Shown piece after piece: positions 7,301 to 15,298 of a stretch of 64,000 nucleotides of DNA. A program made the translations under genes and the position numbers. Within the stretch, counting starts at the first letter, position 1, and each line of letters opens with the position of its first letter. The notes under the pieces were generated by a model. The model was given only the letters and a program-made list of their open reading frames with translations, searched no databases and had not been told where the DNA came from. Source of the stretch: JANOZM01 sp031429355 (GTDB lineage: Bacteria; Pseudomonadota; Gammaproteobacteria; Burkholderiales; Burkholderiaceae_E); contig JANOZM010000013.1 in NCBI GenBank assembly GCA_031429355.1, positions 62,001-126,000 of the forward strand, in the 5' to 3' direction.

Positions 7301-10147
7301 ACCGTGTGCATTAAAGATGCTGATGCCCGATCCGGCAATCCGCAGGACTCGAGCTTGATTTTCGGTAAAACCTAGGTGGTTGTTATCAATCGTGACGTGA
7401 TCGACCTCGATATAAATGCCATGCGCTCCAACAGCGTTTGAGTTCGTTCCGCCGATGGATAATCCGCGGATAACTGAACCTTCTGCCTGGCCGATAATAT
7501 TTATCACAGCATCTGAGCTGCCGTTTGCAAAGATTGTTACCCCTGGTGTTCCATCGATTCCAGTTCCGTCTATATGTATCGGTCTGGTTATTGCAGGTAG
7601 TGTGCCCACCAGATCAATAGTGGAATTATTTGGGAGCGAGAAAAATATCTGGATTGGATCGTTGTTGGGCGTTGCTGTATTGTTGGCTGCAAGAATTGCT
7701 TCGCGTAAAGAAATTTTTCCATCACTGCCCTTGTTTAGCAGTAAAGCGGAAAGCGAGCTAATGTTTGCGTCAACACTGACGCTATCTTCCGTGGTCTCGA
7801 CCGTCAAGACTTTGGTGCCAAACGATTCAATCAATGAGAACGAAAAGGGCGATACCTCATCTTGAAACCGTAAATCGACGGAGTTCAAACTAAACGTTTG
7901 CGTAATCGAGCGTGCGCCTTGATCGCCCAATGTTTCGGATGTCGTAAATGTAAGCTGGAACAGCTGATTCCAGTTGCTTTGGTCGAAAGTACGAACGACC
8001 AATCCACCAATTTCAACCGAAACCGGCTGGGTCGGCTCACGGTCAAGCTTAATGCTCACCGTATATTGATCGCCTTCAATGACAGTGGTGGGGATCTGGG
8101 TTATTAGTAACGCACCTGTTCCAAGATTCTGAAGTGGAACTAAGCCTATTCCTCCGATTTCTGTTTCTATTGCCACCAAACCAAAACCTGACCGAATGAA
8201 TTGACCGTGGTGTGAGATGTGGCTAGGAGCACTAGCAATCAAGAATGTTGACCCCAACGGCGTTCCATTAAAATTGAAACGGCGTCCAACAACTTCATAG
8301 AAACCACTGTTGCCAAGCGTAGTCCAAGTGGCCAATACAAATTGGCTGGTTGCATCCAAACTAAGATTGACATTGAACTGAGGGCCTACGGATGATTCAC
8401 CGATCGGTAGTTCTTGGCCAAAATTTACGCTGCCATTTGCGCTGCCGTCCGTATTAAAAAATCGCATCTTTACGTCGCCGGCACTATCGTTGTGTTGGCT
8501 CGTCCAAGCCGCGATAAATCCGCCGCCGGGAAGTGCGACGACTGTACTATCTTCTTGGCGCTGATTGGTTAGTTCATTAATAGCCAACAACGCGGTGTTT
8601 TCGAAGCTGCCGTTATAGGTGTCATAAATCACCGCCCGAACGCTGCGATCAAAATTAATGTTGTTGCCCGCTGGGCCACTGTCACTGCTAATTAAGTAAC
8701 GACCGTTGCCGATGTAAGCGCTCGTCGAATTGAGAAAACTATCGGACGAACTTTGTTGAACAGCTGCCGGGTTCGCGAGCGAATAATTTACCCTAAAAGG
8801 AAAATTGAGTGTAATTTTGCTATGAACAATATTGATTTGCGTTAGTTCAGTCGAACCGTTGTCGGCAACGGTGCCTGCAATATGGCTGGTGTAACTAAGA
8901 AGCCATGAGCCATCGTCTCCAGCGCTTAAGTGTGGTGCTTGGGCAAAACGGTCTGCTGAATTGGTGATTAATTGCGCTGAACCATTGGCGGCGCCGTTGG
9001 CGTCAAACCGCTTCCAAAAAATCTGACCCAGTTCGGTCGACACATCATAAGCACGCCAAGCAACAATGAATCCGTTGTCACTTAGCGCAGCTACTGAAAA
9101 TTGATCTTGGTTTGCAAAGGGCTGTGAGTAGACCTCTGTAGGTTGGCCTATAAACGTGCCGTTTGGGTCAATCAGTTGACTATATCCTGTTGAAAAAGAG
9201 GTGCCATCGTCAACTATTTGGGTCCATACAATCAATGAAAACCCGAGATTGCTAGCGGCTAAAGAGCTTGTATTGGGTGCAGCGGAAAATGTTGGCTGAC
9301 TTGCTAAATTGGGGGCGGAATTAACGCCATCTAAAACAGTAGGGGGGCTAATATTGGCTGGCCCGTCCAACGAACCAAGCCATTGCTCTTGCGCGTTAAC
9401 CGTCAACAAGCTCGGAGCCTCTTGGTTGCCGGTTGTAACTTCTAATTCCCAATTCGCGTTGCGTGTTTGGTGACCCGTTGCATCAAGACTCGCTGCAATA
9501 TCGGCACCAGTTAAACTTGCCAACGATCCCAACAGCTTTTGGCCGATCGGGTTGCCTGCAAAGTCACAGCCGTACAGTCGTATGTCGGCTTGGTCATGCA
9601 ATGCGTTGGACCAACCGGCAATTAGCTCGGCTTGTTGAGCAACAATGTCGGCGTTAATTCCGTCGCGTCCTAACTGCAAATTTCCAGCGGTTCCGTGACT
9701 GACGATGTGAATGGTGGAGAAGGTTTGCCCTTGCCCAAGCCGTTCGCTAATTAATGCGATGGCGTCTTGTTCTTTATCAACTAACAAAACGGATATGTTG
9801 CGGCCTGCCGCTTGTTGGTTACTGAGGTCGTCTAGTAAAAGATCTATCTGATCAACGCGCGAGTCAATGACAACTAATTCGAAAAAACTAGTAGTACTCA
9901 CATTAAATACTTCGCTTGCTGGGCTTTGGTAAACTGTGGTTTCTAAAGTGCTTGGTCGGTCTAGCAAACTGCTTAGCCCGCCATCGAATGGCGCAACGGA
10001 AAATAAAACCCGTTGTTCAATAGTTTCAGCGCTTGCCCGAATTCGCACTGATGTACTTTTTAAAGTTGCATCTGCTGTCGGAAATTTAGCGTCTAAAGGT
10101 GTTTCGGATCGCTTTGATAATAGGCGTAAAAATAATGACTTTTTCAT
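4355..10147 (-). CDS. Giant DUF4347 / beta-helix / cadherin-like surface protein
   Basis: A 1930-residue modular surface protein, probably an adhesin or cell-envelope structure. Residues about 42-52 (ETIEQRVLFSV) resemble the LEPR-XLL export box of giant proteins. A DUF4347 domain follows at about 88-260, with IHIVSHG (147-152) and LYGCDFAG (191-198). A long region of beta-propeller-like repeats runs to about 700. An SLREAILAANN motif near 815 opens a right-handed parallel beta-helix to about 1110. Cadherin or Ig-like modules follow at about 1260-1600. A proline-alanine-valine repeat occupies about 1605-1668 (12-bp DNA repeat). Near the end, about 1840-1885, lie a hydrophobic segment and a WLLRGGVLLSSL...PAWRSIDPLPIL block that I recall from the ends of other DUF4347 proteins. 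The last 45 residues are charged. No secretion system gene adjoins it. The domain boundaries are estimates. Confidence 0.8.
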   Translation of the reverse strand: MKKSLFLRLLSKRSETPLDAKFPTADATLKSTSVRIRASAETIEQRVLFSVAPFDGGLSSLLDRPSTLETTVYQSPASEVFNVSTTSFFELVVIDSRVDQIDLLLDDLSNQQAAGRNISVLLVDKEQDAIALISERLGQGQTFSTIHIVSHGTAGNLQLGRDGINADIVAQQAELIAGWSNALHDQADIRLYGCDFAGNPIGQKLLGSLASLTGADIAASLDATGHQTRNANWELEVTTGNQEAPSLLTVNAQEQWLGSLDGPANISPPTVLDGVNSAPNLASQPTFSAAPNTSSLAASNLGFSLIVWTQIVDDGTSFSTGYSQLIDPNGTFIGQPTEVYSQPFANQDQFSVAALSDNGFIVAWRAYDVSTELGQIFWKRFDANGAANGSAQLITNSADRFAQAPHLSAGDDGSWLLSYTSHIAGTVADNGSTELTQINIVHSKITLNFPFRVNYSLANPAAVQQSSSDSFLNSTSAYIGNGRYLISSDSGPAGNNINFDRSVRAVIYDTYNGSFENTALLAINELTNQRQEDSTVVALPGGGFIAAWTSQHNDSAGDVKMRFFNTDGSANGSVNFGQELPIGESSVGPQFNVNLSLDATSQFVLATWTTLGNSGFYEVVGRRFNFNGTPLGSTFLIASAPSHISHHGQFIRSGFGLVAIETEIGGIGLVPLQNLGTGALLITQIPTTVIEGDQYTVSIKLDREPTQPVSVEIGGLVVRTFDQSNWNQLFQLTFTTSETLGDQGARSITQTFSLNSVDLRFQDEVSPFSFSLIESFGTKVLTVETTEDSVSVDANISSLSALLLNKGSDGKISLREAILAANNTATPNNDPIQIFFSLPNNSTIDLVGTLPAITRPIHIDGTGIDGTPGVTIFANGSSDAVINIIGQAEGSVIRGLSIGGTNSNAVGAHGIYIEVDHVTIDNNHLGFTENQARVLRIAGSGISIFNAHGATITNNVIGDSRSGIFVQNSNGLTIESNFIGVKRDGQTAIANIGDGIQIQQGYSNFISGNTLGNNGMGGIRLSEFTHDNTIQTNFIGTDSTRTYAHANGNEGIAIQTGAFDNMIGGLGQQNGNVIANSVNSGIGIYVISINGVRDTPTNNALINNTIYANGQLSISLMDGDNNWQGQSTNDLGDVDEGPNGYQNSVDFISAVQVGLNDTRIFYDFRGKPNAYYQIDYYASTSSALGHPEIGRNVGSVQLDTFSGTTGRIQVSDRILTTMFPGERLTAVVTERILSVAPLGPTTIKLGSSSLASIAIPIVQNNGPTWLTPATLNVNEHSTVRIALNATDNVSIVPIVYSILPSDDGALFRLQTVGGSVPTVFLQKLTVANFENPNDFDSNNTYTVHIAATGQYGASSIRSFNIIVNDVNEVVSITATAPGLYLEDVPITFSGPNGIDLRIVEPDSTETALNITINLSSGQFLLDPTATKIVLSPNGQSAQFNGTASDVQTILNQLSIVPSAEYSGPISVAFTVNDVVDSYLRNDTLLTLSISMVNDAPVIELSGFSVESNQSFTITAAQINTSDIDSPRKAFVYTITELGNNEQIYLNKVRLQQGANFSQSDIDLGLLEYRAAVGAARTDSVLLKVTDDSGADSKIAPLKITIAASPAPAPAPAPAPAPAPVPAPAPAPAPAPVPAPAPAPVPAPVPAPVPAPVPAPVPAPVPAPVPAPAPIVQVTLNELAQPAPSSPPAPTATTSASGAPVITSSSAPTVTRAETKTGLTDNVATPVALSNAPNSTQDYGINNGTPAQSVQRDNAPKTAVDHVLALLLGANPTVVAESINGATLTIDPIITANAQQASLFLRPVSNNSDTWEKNTVTQPAFLKEMEKTREELNQKIELDKNVVASSVAVSTGVSIGYVIWLLRGGVLLSSLVAALPAWRSIDPLPILSNLSNKNEDQDDDSLQSMLANAKQKILSSKNSAPVEKQNIQEIA
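5154..5333 (+). repeat. 12-bp coding tandem repeat, 15 units
   Basis: Fifteen head-to-tail copies of GGTRCCGGAGCA (plus strand), of which nine have A and six have G at the variable base. Partial units flank both ends. The A-type units cluster at the low-coordinate end and the G-types at the other, suggesting stepwise expansion. Because 12 is divisible by three, the repeat keeps the frame of the giant surface protein and encodes a Pro-Ala-Pro-Val/Ala spacer. It also leaves other frames open, which explains the Arg/Ser-rich plus-strand frames here. Copy number is expected to vary between strains by slippage. Confidence 0.95.
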
Positions 10148-10241
10148 CCCATAGAGTATTTGCGACCTAAGGTCAATCGACCATAGGGAGCCGATACACG
10201 GATCGTTTAAGTCGGCCGTTGGCTAACCGCGTCTAATTAAA

Positions 10242-11066
10242 TCAACCTTTAACAGCCCCCGCCGTCAGTCCGGTAATAATTTGCCGTGCCGCAAAAAACG
10301 TGAAAATTAACGGCGGAATAGCAATCAGACTTGCCATTGCCATAACCTTGCCCCAGTCGACACCCATATCGGTAATAAACAGCGATGCCGCTACAGGCAA
10401 AGTGCGCGTGTGTCGGTCCGTTAACACTAACGCTAAAATAAATTCATTCCATGCAATACGAAACGTAAAAATAGCGGCAGCGGCAAGGCCGGGCGCTAAT
10501 AAAGGCAGTAGTACGCGTACAAACAGCTGTATTGGCGAGCAGCCATCGATCACGGCTGATTCTTCTAATTCGATTGGCACCTGCAAGACAAACCCATACA
10601 AGAGCCAAACCGTAAACGGCAAGTTTACAGCGACGTACAAAAGTATCAGTCCACTAAGGCTGTTAATTAACTTCCATTCATTCCAAATCATAAACACGGG
10701 AATTGCTAAAACGGCTAACGGTACTGTGCGCAACATTAGCGTTGTATAAGCAATTGTTTCGCGGCCTTTAAAGCGAAACCGTGCCAAACCGTAGGCGCAC
10801 ATACTGCCAAACAGCAAAGTAATTGCGGTTGAAACTAGGCCCACAATCAAGCTGTTAATTAGGTAGCGATCAAACTTGTCTTCTGACAACACCGCGCGAT
10901 AGTTTTCTAGCGTCGGGAAAAATAAAAAGTTTAACGGCTCGGAAAATATTTGCACTTGCTGACGCAAGCTAGTGGCAAAAATAACCACAATTGGCAGCAC
11001 ACAAAACAGCGCTAAAACACTTAGGGTTAAGTAGTAGCTGACGCGTTGAGAAAGGCTCATGTTCAT
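10242..11066 (-). CDS. Sugar ABC transporter permease, MalG type
   Basis: Inner-membrane permease of the carbohydrate uptake (CUT1) family, 274 residues with about six membrane segments. The cytoplasmic EAA loop that docks on the ATPase is clear: ESAVIDGCSPIQLFVRVLLP, followed by APG. I place the start at ATG 11066 rather than the longer 11084. A GGGGA ribosome binding site sits 8-9 bases upstream, and 11066 follows the stop of the first permease almost directly. It is the last gene of the minus-strand operon. No ATP-binding gene follows: the giant surface-protein gene begins 94 bases downstream. The pump must therefore borrow an ATPase encoded elsewhere, as is known for some CUT1 importers. 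Confidence 0.9.
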   Translation of the reverse strand: MNMSLSQRVSYYLTLSVLALFCVLPIVVIFATSLRQQVQIFSEPLNFLFFPTLENYRAVLSEDKFDRYLINSLIVGLVSTAITLLFGSMCAYGLARFRFKGRETIAYTTLMLRTVPLAVLAIPVFMIWNEWKLINSLSGLILLYVAVNLPFTVWLLYGFVLQVPIELEESAVIDGCSPIQLFVRVLLPLLAPGLAAAAIFTFRIAWNEFILALVLTDRHTRTLPVAASLFITDMGVDWGKVMAMASLIAIPPLIFTFFAARQIITGLTAGAVKG

Positions 11067-11067
11067 A

Positions 11068-11952
11068 TTATGCGTTCCCCGCATCTGTTTTTAGCGGGTT
11101 CGATAATCGCAATGCAAACCACGACAAGCTCATCACAACCACCAGTAAAATAATTGATATGGCTGAGGCCACGCCTAGCTGTTGGCCCACAAAGGCTGTC
11201 TTGTAAATATGTAGCGCCAGTATTTCTGTGGAATCGCCTGGCCCCCCAAACGTGAGCACGTAAATAACTTCAAGCACACGAAAAGCATCGATTAACCGCA
11301 TCATTAACGTAATAGCAATGACATGTTTAATCATCGGCAGCTTAACGCGGCGCGTCATTTGCCACCACGAAGCCCCATCTATACGTGACGCTTCAATAAC
11401 TGATGAATCGATATTAGCTAAACCCGCAGCAATCATAATAAATACGAAAGGGGTCCACTGCCAAATATCGGCAATTACAATGGCCGCGAAAGCTAAGCCC
11501 GGTTCGGCTAACCATGCTTGTGCAGGCAAACCTACTTTTAAAAATACGGCGTTAATCAATCCGAATTGAGCATCGAATAAATAGCGCCACGCTAACCCCA
11601 CCGCAACCGGTGCAATCATCATGGGCAAAATAAACAGAGTGCGAAACGCAGCAATGCCGCGCACTGGTTTTTCAAGGGCCAGTGCGAGGGCTATGCCTAA
11701 CATCATCTCTAAGCCAACGCTTAAAAATGCGAACCACAACGTCGTTAACAACGACGACCAAACGCGCGGTGTTTGAAACGCCGACACAAAGTTATCCATT
11801 CCCACCCACTTGGCCGAAGACCAAGGTGTGCCCATACTCCAATCAAAAAAGCTCAATTGCAGTGCCGTTAAAACGGGGTATAGGCAAGCGGCCGCCATGA
11901 TTAACATGGCGGGGCCGATAAACAGCCAGGGTAGTAGACGAGATTGGCGCAT
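11068..11952 (-). CDS. Sugar ABC transporter permease, MalF/UgpA type
   Basis: A 294-residue inner-membrane permease with about six membrane segments and the EAA loop IEASRIDGASWWQMTRRVKLP, the site of ATPase contact. Together with the next gene it forms the translocation channel of a CUT1 carbohydrate importer fed by the binding protein encoded just upstream (40-nt gap). The ligand class is suggested only by context: the operon starts with a gluconolactonase-like gene and is flanked by a GntR-like LacI regulator, so a sugar, sugar acid or lactone is plausible. Confidence 0.9.
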   Translation of the reverse strand: MRQSRLLPWLFIGPAMLIMAAACLYPVLTALQLSFFDWSMGTPWSSAKWVGMDNFVSAFQTPRVWSSLLTTLWFAFLSVGLEMMLGIALALALEKPVRGIAAFRTLFILPMMIAPVAVGLAWRYLFDAQFGLINAVFLKVGLPAQAWLAEPGLAFAAIVIADIWQWTPFVFIMIAAGLANIDSSVIEASRIDGASWWQMTRRVKLPMIKHVIAITLMMRLIDAFRVLEVIYVLTFGGPGDSTEILALHIYKTAFVGQQLGVASAISIILLVVVMSLSWFALRLSNPLKTDAGNA

Positions 11953-11992
11953 TAGGTGCTTTAAATTAACGTTTTCGCATTAAATTTTGGCG

Positions 11993-13324
11993 TTAAATCT
12001 TATAGCCACCTTCACGCATGATTTGGGTAACCGGAGCCACCAAATCATTGAGCGCAACTTCAGCTGTTTTCTTACCAGTAAGCGCTTCAGAAATACCGAC
12101 ACCCAAAGCTTGCACGTTAATTTTGTCCCACACCGCAATAATTGGACGCCAATCGGGGTTGGAATACTTCAACGCCTCTTTGAAGGTAATAAACTCTGGG
12201 TATTGACGCACTAGGTCGACATCGCCCATTGTTGAGTTACGCATCGGTGCACCACCTAAACGAGTAACTGCTTTGTCTTGCGCTTTCGATGTAAGCCACT
12301 GCATTAACAAAAAGCCAGCATCCGCGTTCTTTGAGTTCTTAGGAATAGCTAAGCCCAAGCCGCCCGATTGCGAGGCGCGCTTAACGCCTGCAGGGTGCAG
12401 CGCATAGCTAACCTTACCGACCACTTTAGAACGCGCTGGATCGGCTATAACACCTGCTAGTGATGTCGAATCTAAGTACATAGCAGCTTGGCCTTGCAAA
12501 AACGCCGTGTTGGCTTCGCCTTGACCGTAAGCCGCAATACCTGCAGGCCCTGTAGCAACCACTTCTTGCAAGAATTTCAGTGCAGCAATACCTTGCGCGT
12601 TGTTAAAGGTTGGCTTCCAGTTGTTATCAAATACGCTGCCACCCAGCGGGTTCAAATGCAACAGCCAAGCATGCACCGCCTGATGTCCGGCTTGACCACG
12701 CGAGGTTAGTGCGCCAATGCCTTCTTTGTCCTTGATGATGCGCAAGATTTTTAAAAACTCGTCGTAATTGCTGGGTGGCTGCAAATTATGTTTTGCAAAA
12801 ATATCGCGGCGATACGCCAAGACTGAAGTTTCTGCTCCATAAGGTAGGCCGTACAGCTTCGCGCCGGGGCCCGCTAGGTAACCTTTAGGTCCGCCCACTA
12901 ATCCTAAGTTCTCTAAGTAAATAGGAATGATGTCCTTCATGTCGTAGTTGGGGTCGGCTAGCGCAGCATTTTTGAAGTACGGATCGAGTGGACGAATTAA
13001 GTCTTTGGCAACATATTCGCTTTTCCACATCACGATGTAGCAAGCCAAATCGTAATCGCCTTGGCTCTTGGCCATTTCAAGCAATTGCTTTTCTTTCATG
13101 CGACCAATTGCAATTTTGTCGAGCTCAACTTTAATGCCGGTTTCTTTTGTGAACTCCGGCAGAAGTTTCGCCATTGCATCGTAGTGCGGATGCGCCGGAA
13201 CATTCATCGTGACGGTCTGACCCGCATATTTTGCATAACGGTTTTGCGCAAGTGCACTGGCGATTGGTAGGCTGGCGCCAAAAACCGCAATCGAAGAATC
13301 TTTGATAAATTTACGACGAATCAT
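11993..13324 (-). CDS. Extracellular solute-binding protein of sugar ABC importer
   Basis: A 443-residue family-1 binding protein. The N-terminus has a twin-arginine type signal (RRKFIK at 3-8, a short hydrophobic core, then ASALA before the mature end), suggesting folded export by Tat. The body has the usual two-lobed binding-protein features, including LYGLPYGAETSVLAYRRD and GGLGLAIPKNSKN. The ATG overlaps the stop of the upstream cytochrome b561-like gene by 4 nt (ATGA), so the two are translated together. It delivers ligand to the two permeases encoded downstream. Substrate is not determined. Confidence 0.9.
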   Translation of the reverse strand: MIRRKFIKDSSIAVFGASLPIASALAQNRYAKYAGQTVTMNVPAHPHYDAMAKLLPEFTKETGIKVELDKIAIGRMKEKQLLEMAKSQGDYDLACYIVMWKSEYVAKDLIRPLDPYFKNAALADPNYDMKDIIPIYLENLGLVGGPKGYLAGPGAKLYGLPYGAETSVLAYRRDIFAKHNLQPPSNYDEFLKILRIIKDKEGIGALTSRGQAGHQAVHAWLLHLNPLGGSVFDNNWKPTFNNAQGIAALKFLQEVVATGPAGIAAYGQGEANTAFLQGQAAMYLDSTSLAGVIADPARSKVVGKVSYALHPAGVKRASQSGGLGLAIPKNSKNADAGFLLMQWLTSKAQDKAVTRLGGAPMRNSTMGDVDLVRQYPEFITFKEALKYSNPDWRPIIAVWDKINVQALGVGISEALTGKKTAEVALNDLVAPVTQIMREGGYKI

Positions 13325-14121
13325 GCTTTAGTCTCCTTTGATAAAAAAATACGCCGCACACCCCAACCCGTAGGTTTGATTGTGAGGCCGGGTAAGTTAG
13401 GGTCTGCGCCCCAAATAGTTTGGTAAGTGTCGATGCATTGGCCTTTACGTTGCCAATGAGCTGATAAAACGATGAGGGATATCCACCACAATCCCAGTGT
13501 AAGCCACATCCAACGTGGTGCGTACACCATGTTTAATCCAACGATGATGACCGCTATTGCACCAAAAATCGCGAGCCATCCCAATGATTTATGAAACAGC
13601 TCAAAGCGGCGGCGATGCAAGGTCATATCAAAATGATCACCGCGCAATTGTGGTTCGGTTGGACCGCCTTTGCTGCCGCGTAATAAAGCGGACAACACTT
13701 GCGCGCCAGCGGCGACTACCAAAACAAGTCCAACCCAAAAATGAAATTGCGCGCCGCTGCTTTCGCCGTATTGCGAAACGCGAGATCCCAAAGTTGCTAG
13801 CGAGCCGGTTGCGCTAACAATTAAGTAAACGCCCAATAAAGTTAAAGCGGCCGCTACCCATTGGCAAAATCGATGCAGATGCCACCAACCTTTATGGTCG
13901 GTTTGTTGGGGCCAATGTTGGCCCGGCCAAATTTTCCAGTAGCGCGCCCCAATTGCGCCAACGGGTGCAAAAATTCCCCAAGCCAGCACCATTACGCGTG
14001 CGTGCCAAGCAAGATAATTTGGAATTTCTTGGTTAAGTGATTGTTGCTTGGACCAAAGAAAAAAGGGCTCAAATAACCAAGCAAGCATTTGCCACGCCGC
14101 TAAGGTTTGGGTTTCAAGCAT
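13321..14121 (-). CDS. Cytochrome b561-like membrane protein
   Basis: A 266-residue membrane protein with about five or six hydrophobic segments. Histidines lie where b561-type cytochromes bind haem: YLAWHARVMVLAWGIF, WWHLHRFCQW, FHFWVGL and LFHKSLGWLAI. Such proteins pass electrons across the membrane. I chose the ATG at 14121, giving an 8-nt overlap with the gluconolactonase-like gene; the longer frame would overlap by 71 nt. A ferredoxin or DOMON partner is not fused. Its place between a lactonase and a binding protein is unusual and suggests that the imported compound, or a relative, is also oxidised or reduced at the membrane. The family call rests on the histidine pattern. Confidence 0.7.
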   Translation of the reverse strand: MLETQTLAAWQMLAWLFEPFFLWSKQQSLNQEIPNYLAWHARVMVLAWGIFAPVGAIGARYWKIWPGQHWPQQTDHKGWWHLHRFCQWVAAALTLLGVYLIVSATGSLATLGSRVSQYGESSGAQFHFWVGLVLVVAAGAQVLSALLRGSKGGPTEPQLRGDHFDMTLHRRRFELFHKSLGWLAIFGAIAVIIVGLNMVYAPRWMWLTLGLWWISLIVLSAHWQRKGQCIDTYQTIWGADPNLPGLTIKPTGWGVRRIFLSKETKA

Positions 14122-15208
14122 GCGCTTGCCCTTTGCCCAAGGTGCCCGCATTAACTGAACTTGCGGTAGTTGAACTTGCACCAATAGCTTTTAGTGTAAT
14201 GCTGTACAAACTGGTGCTAGCGCATATAAACAACTGCTTATTGCTAGGGCCACCAAAGCATAAATTACCAATCTTTTCTGGAACAGCAATGGTAGCAACG
14301 CGCGTGCCATCGGGGTGATAGACCTGCACGCTATTTTCGCTGCTAGTGTAAAGAAAACCATTGGTATCGAGCTTAAATCCATCGGCAAGACCTGGTGTAA
14401 TTACGGCAAAAATAGTTGGATTAGATAATTGCCAACCACCGCTATTAGCGTCTTTAGAAACTAAAAATTTAACAATATGATGATTGCCACTACCGTCGGT
14501 TCGCAACGCCGCCGAGGTATCGGATACATACAAAAATTGCTCATCGGGAGAAAACGCCAAGCCGTTGGGTTCTTCTACAAAGTGGCTTAATGCTTGCAAC
14601 GATGCTTGTGGCTTTGCTGGGTTAAAGCAAAATACATAATTGTGCTTTTGTTCCGATGGAGCCTTATGACCTTCGCGGTCCGATAAAATTCCGTAGGGTG
14701 GGTCCGTAAACCAAATACTGCCATCGGACTTAACAACAATATCGTTAGGCGAATTTAAACGACCACCTAAATAACGATCAACTAACACTTCGTCTTGGCA
14801 ATGCTCGGGCGCAATATTATCCCTTAAAGAGCTTGCAACGGTGTTGCCACTAAACCGTGTACGAGTAATCGCACGTTGCCCATGAGAACAATGCAACAGG
14901 GACCCATCGGCTTGTAGCGCATGGCCATTAGTAAATTCCACATCGTTGCGCCAAACTTGTACACCTTGTTGTGGGTTCCAGCACATCATGCGGTTTGCAG
15001 GAATATCGCTATACAGTAAGCAGCCGAACTGTTCCAACCAAACAGGGCCTTCGCACCAAGTGGTTCCACCGCCCAAACGAATCAATGTTGCAACACTTTT
15101 CCCTTCACCCGCTAGCGATTGGTCGCCTTCGGTCGAACCGATATCGTCAACTGAGAAAATTGACTTCGCACGTGGATCGAGTATCTGAATGGCGCTTTCG
15201 ACAGTCAT
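14114..15208 (-). CDS. SMP-30/gluconolactonase-like lactonase
   Basis: A six-bladed beta-propeller protein (364 residues with the start used here). Metal-site signatures of the family are present: CEGPVW (metal Glu), NSPNDIVV (Asn and Asp) and LAFSPDEQFLYVSD (Asp). Relatives hydrolyse sugar lactones such as gluconolactone to the acid. No signal peptide is seen. The longest frame starts at 15259, but that ATG lies inside the 16-bp operator palindrome and lacks a ribosome binding site. I therefore prefer ATG 15208 (MTVESAIQILD). It is the first gene of the minus-strand operon and would be repressed by the LacI-type protein encoded divergently. Confidence 0.85.
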   Translation of the reverse strand: MTVESAIQILDPRAKSIFSVDDIGSTEGDQSLAGEGKSVATLIRLGGGTTWCEGPVWLEQFGCLLYSDIPANRMMCWNPQQGVQVWRNDVEFTNGHALQADGSLLHCSHGQRAITRTRFSGNTVASSLRDNIAPEHCQDEVLVDRYLGGRLNSPNDIVVKSDGSIWFTDPPYGILSDREGHKAPSEQKHNYVFCFNPAKPQASLQALSHFVEEPNGLAFSPDEQFLYVSDTSAALRTDGSGNHHIVKFLVSKDANSGGWQLSNPTIFAVITPGLADGFKLDTNGFLYTSSENSVQVYHPDGTRVATIAVPEKIGNLCFGGPSNKQLFICASTSLYSITLKAIGASSTTASSVNAGTLGKGQAHA

Positions 15209-15243
15209 TGACTTTGGGCAGATAGATAATGAACGAAAGTCTG

Positions 15244-15259
15244 ATGTTATCGATAACAT
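15244..15259. promoter_or_regulatory. LacI/GntR-type operator palindrome
   Basis: ATGTTATCGATAACAT is a perfect 16-bp palindrome with the central CG typical of LacI-family operators. It matches the half-sites (ATGTTA/TAACAT) known for the gluconate repressor GntR. It lies in the divergent promoter region between the gluconolactonase-like gene and the LacI-type gene, 40 bases before the latter's preferred start. It probably controls both arms. The palindrome is seen; the binding is inference. Confidence 0.8.
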
Positions 15260-15298
15260 TTTTAAATGTCACGCAATATCTTCGCTAAACTGGCGGTA

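Noticed and set aside
7416..7865. 149-codon plus-strand frame
   Set aside because: It lies wholly antisense inside the giant surface-protein gene and has no family resemblance.
10300..10749. 149-codon plus-strand frame
   Set aside because: Antisense to the MalG-type permease, whose motifs are clear.
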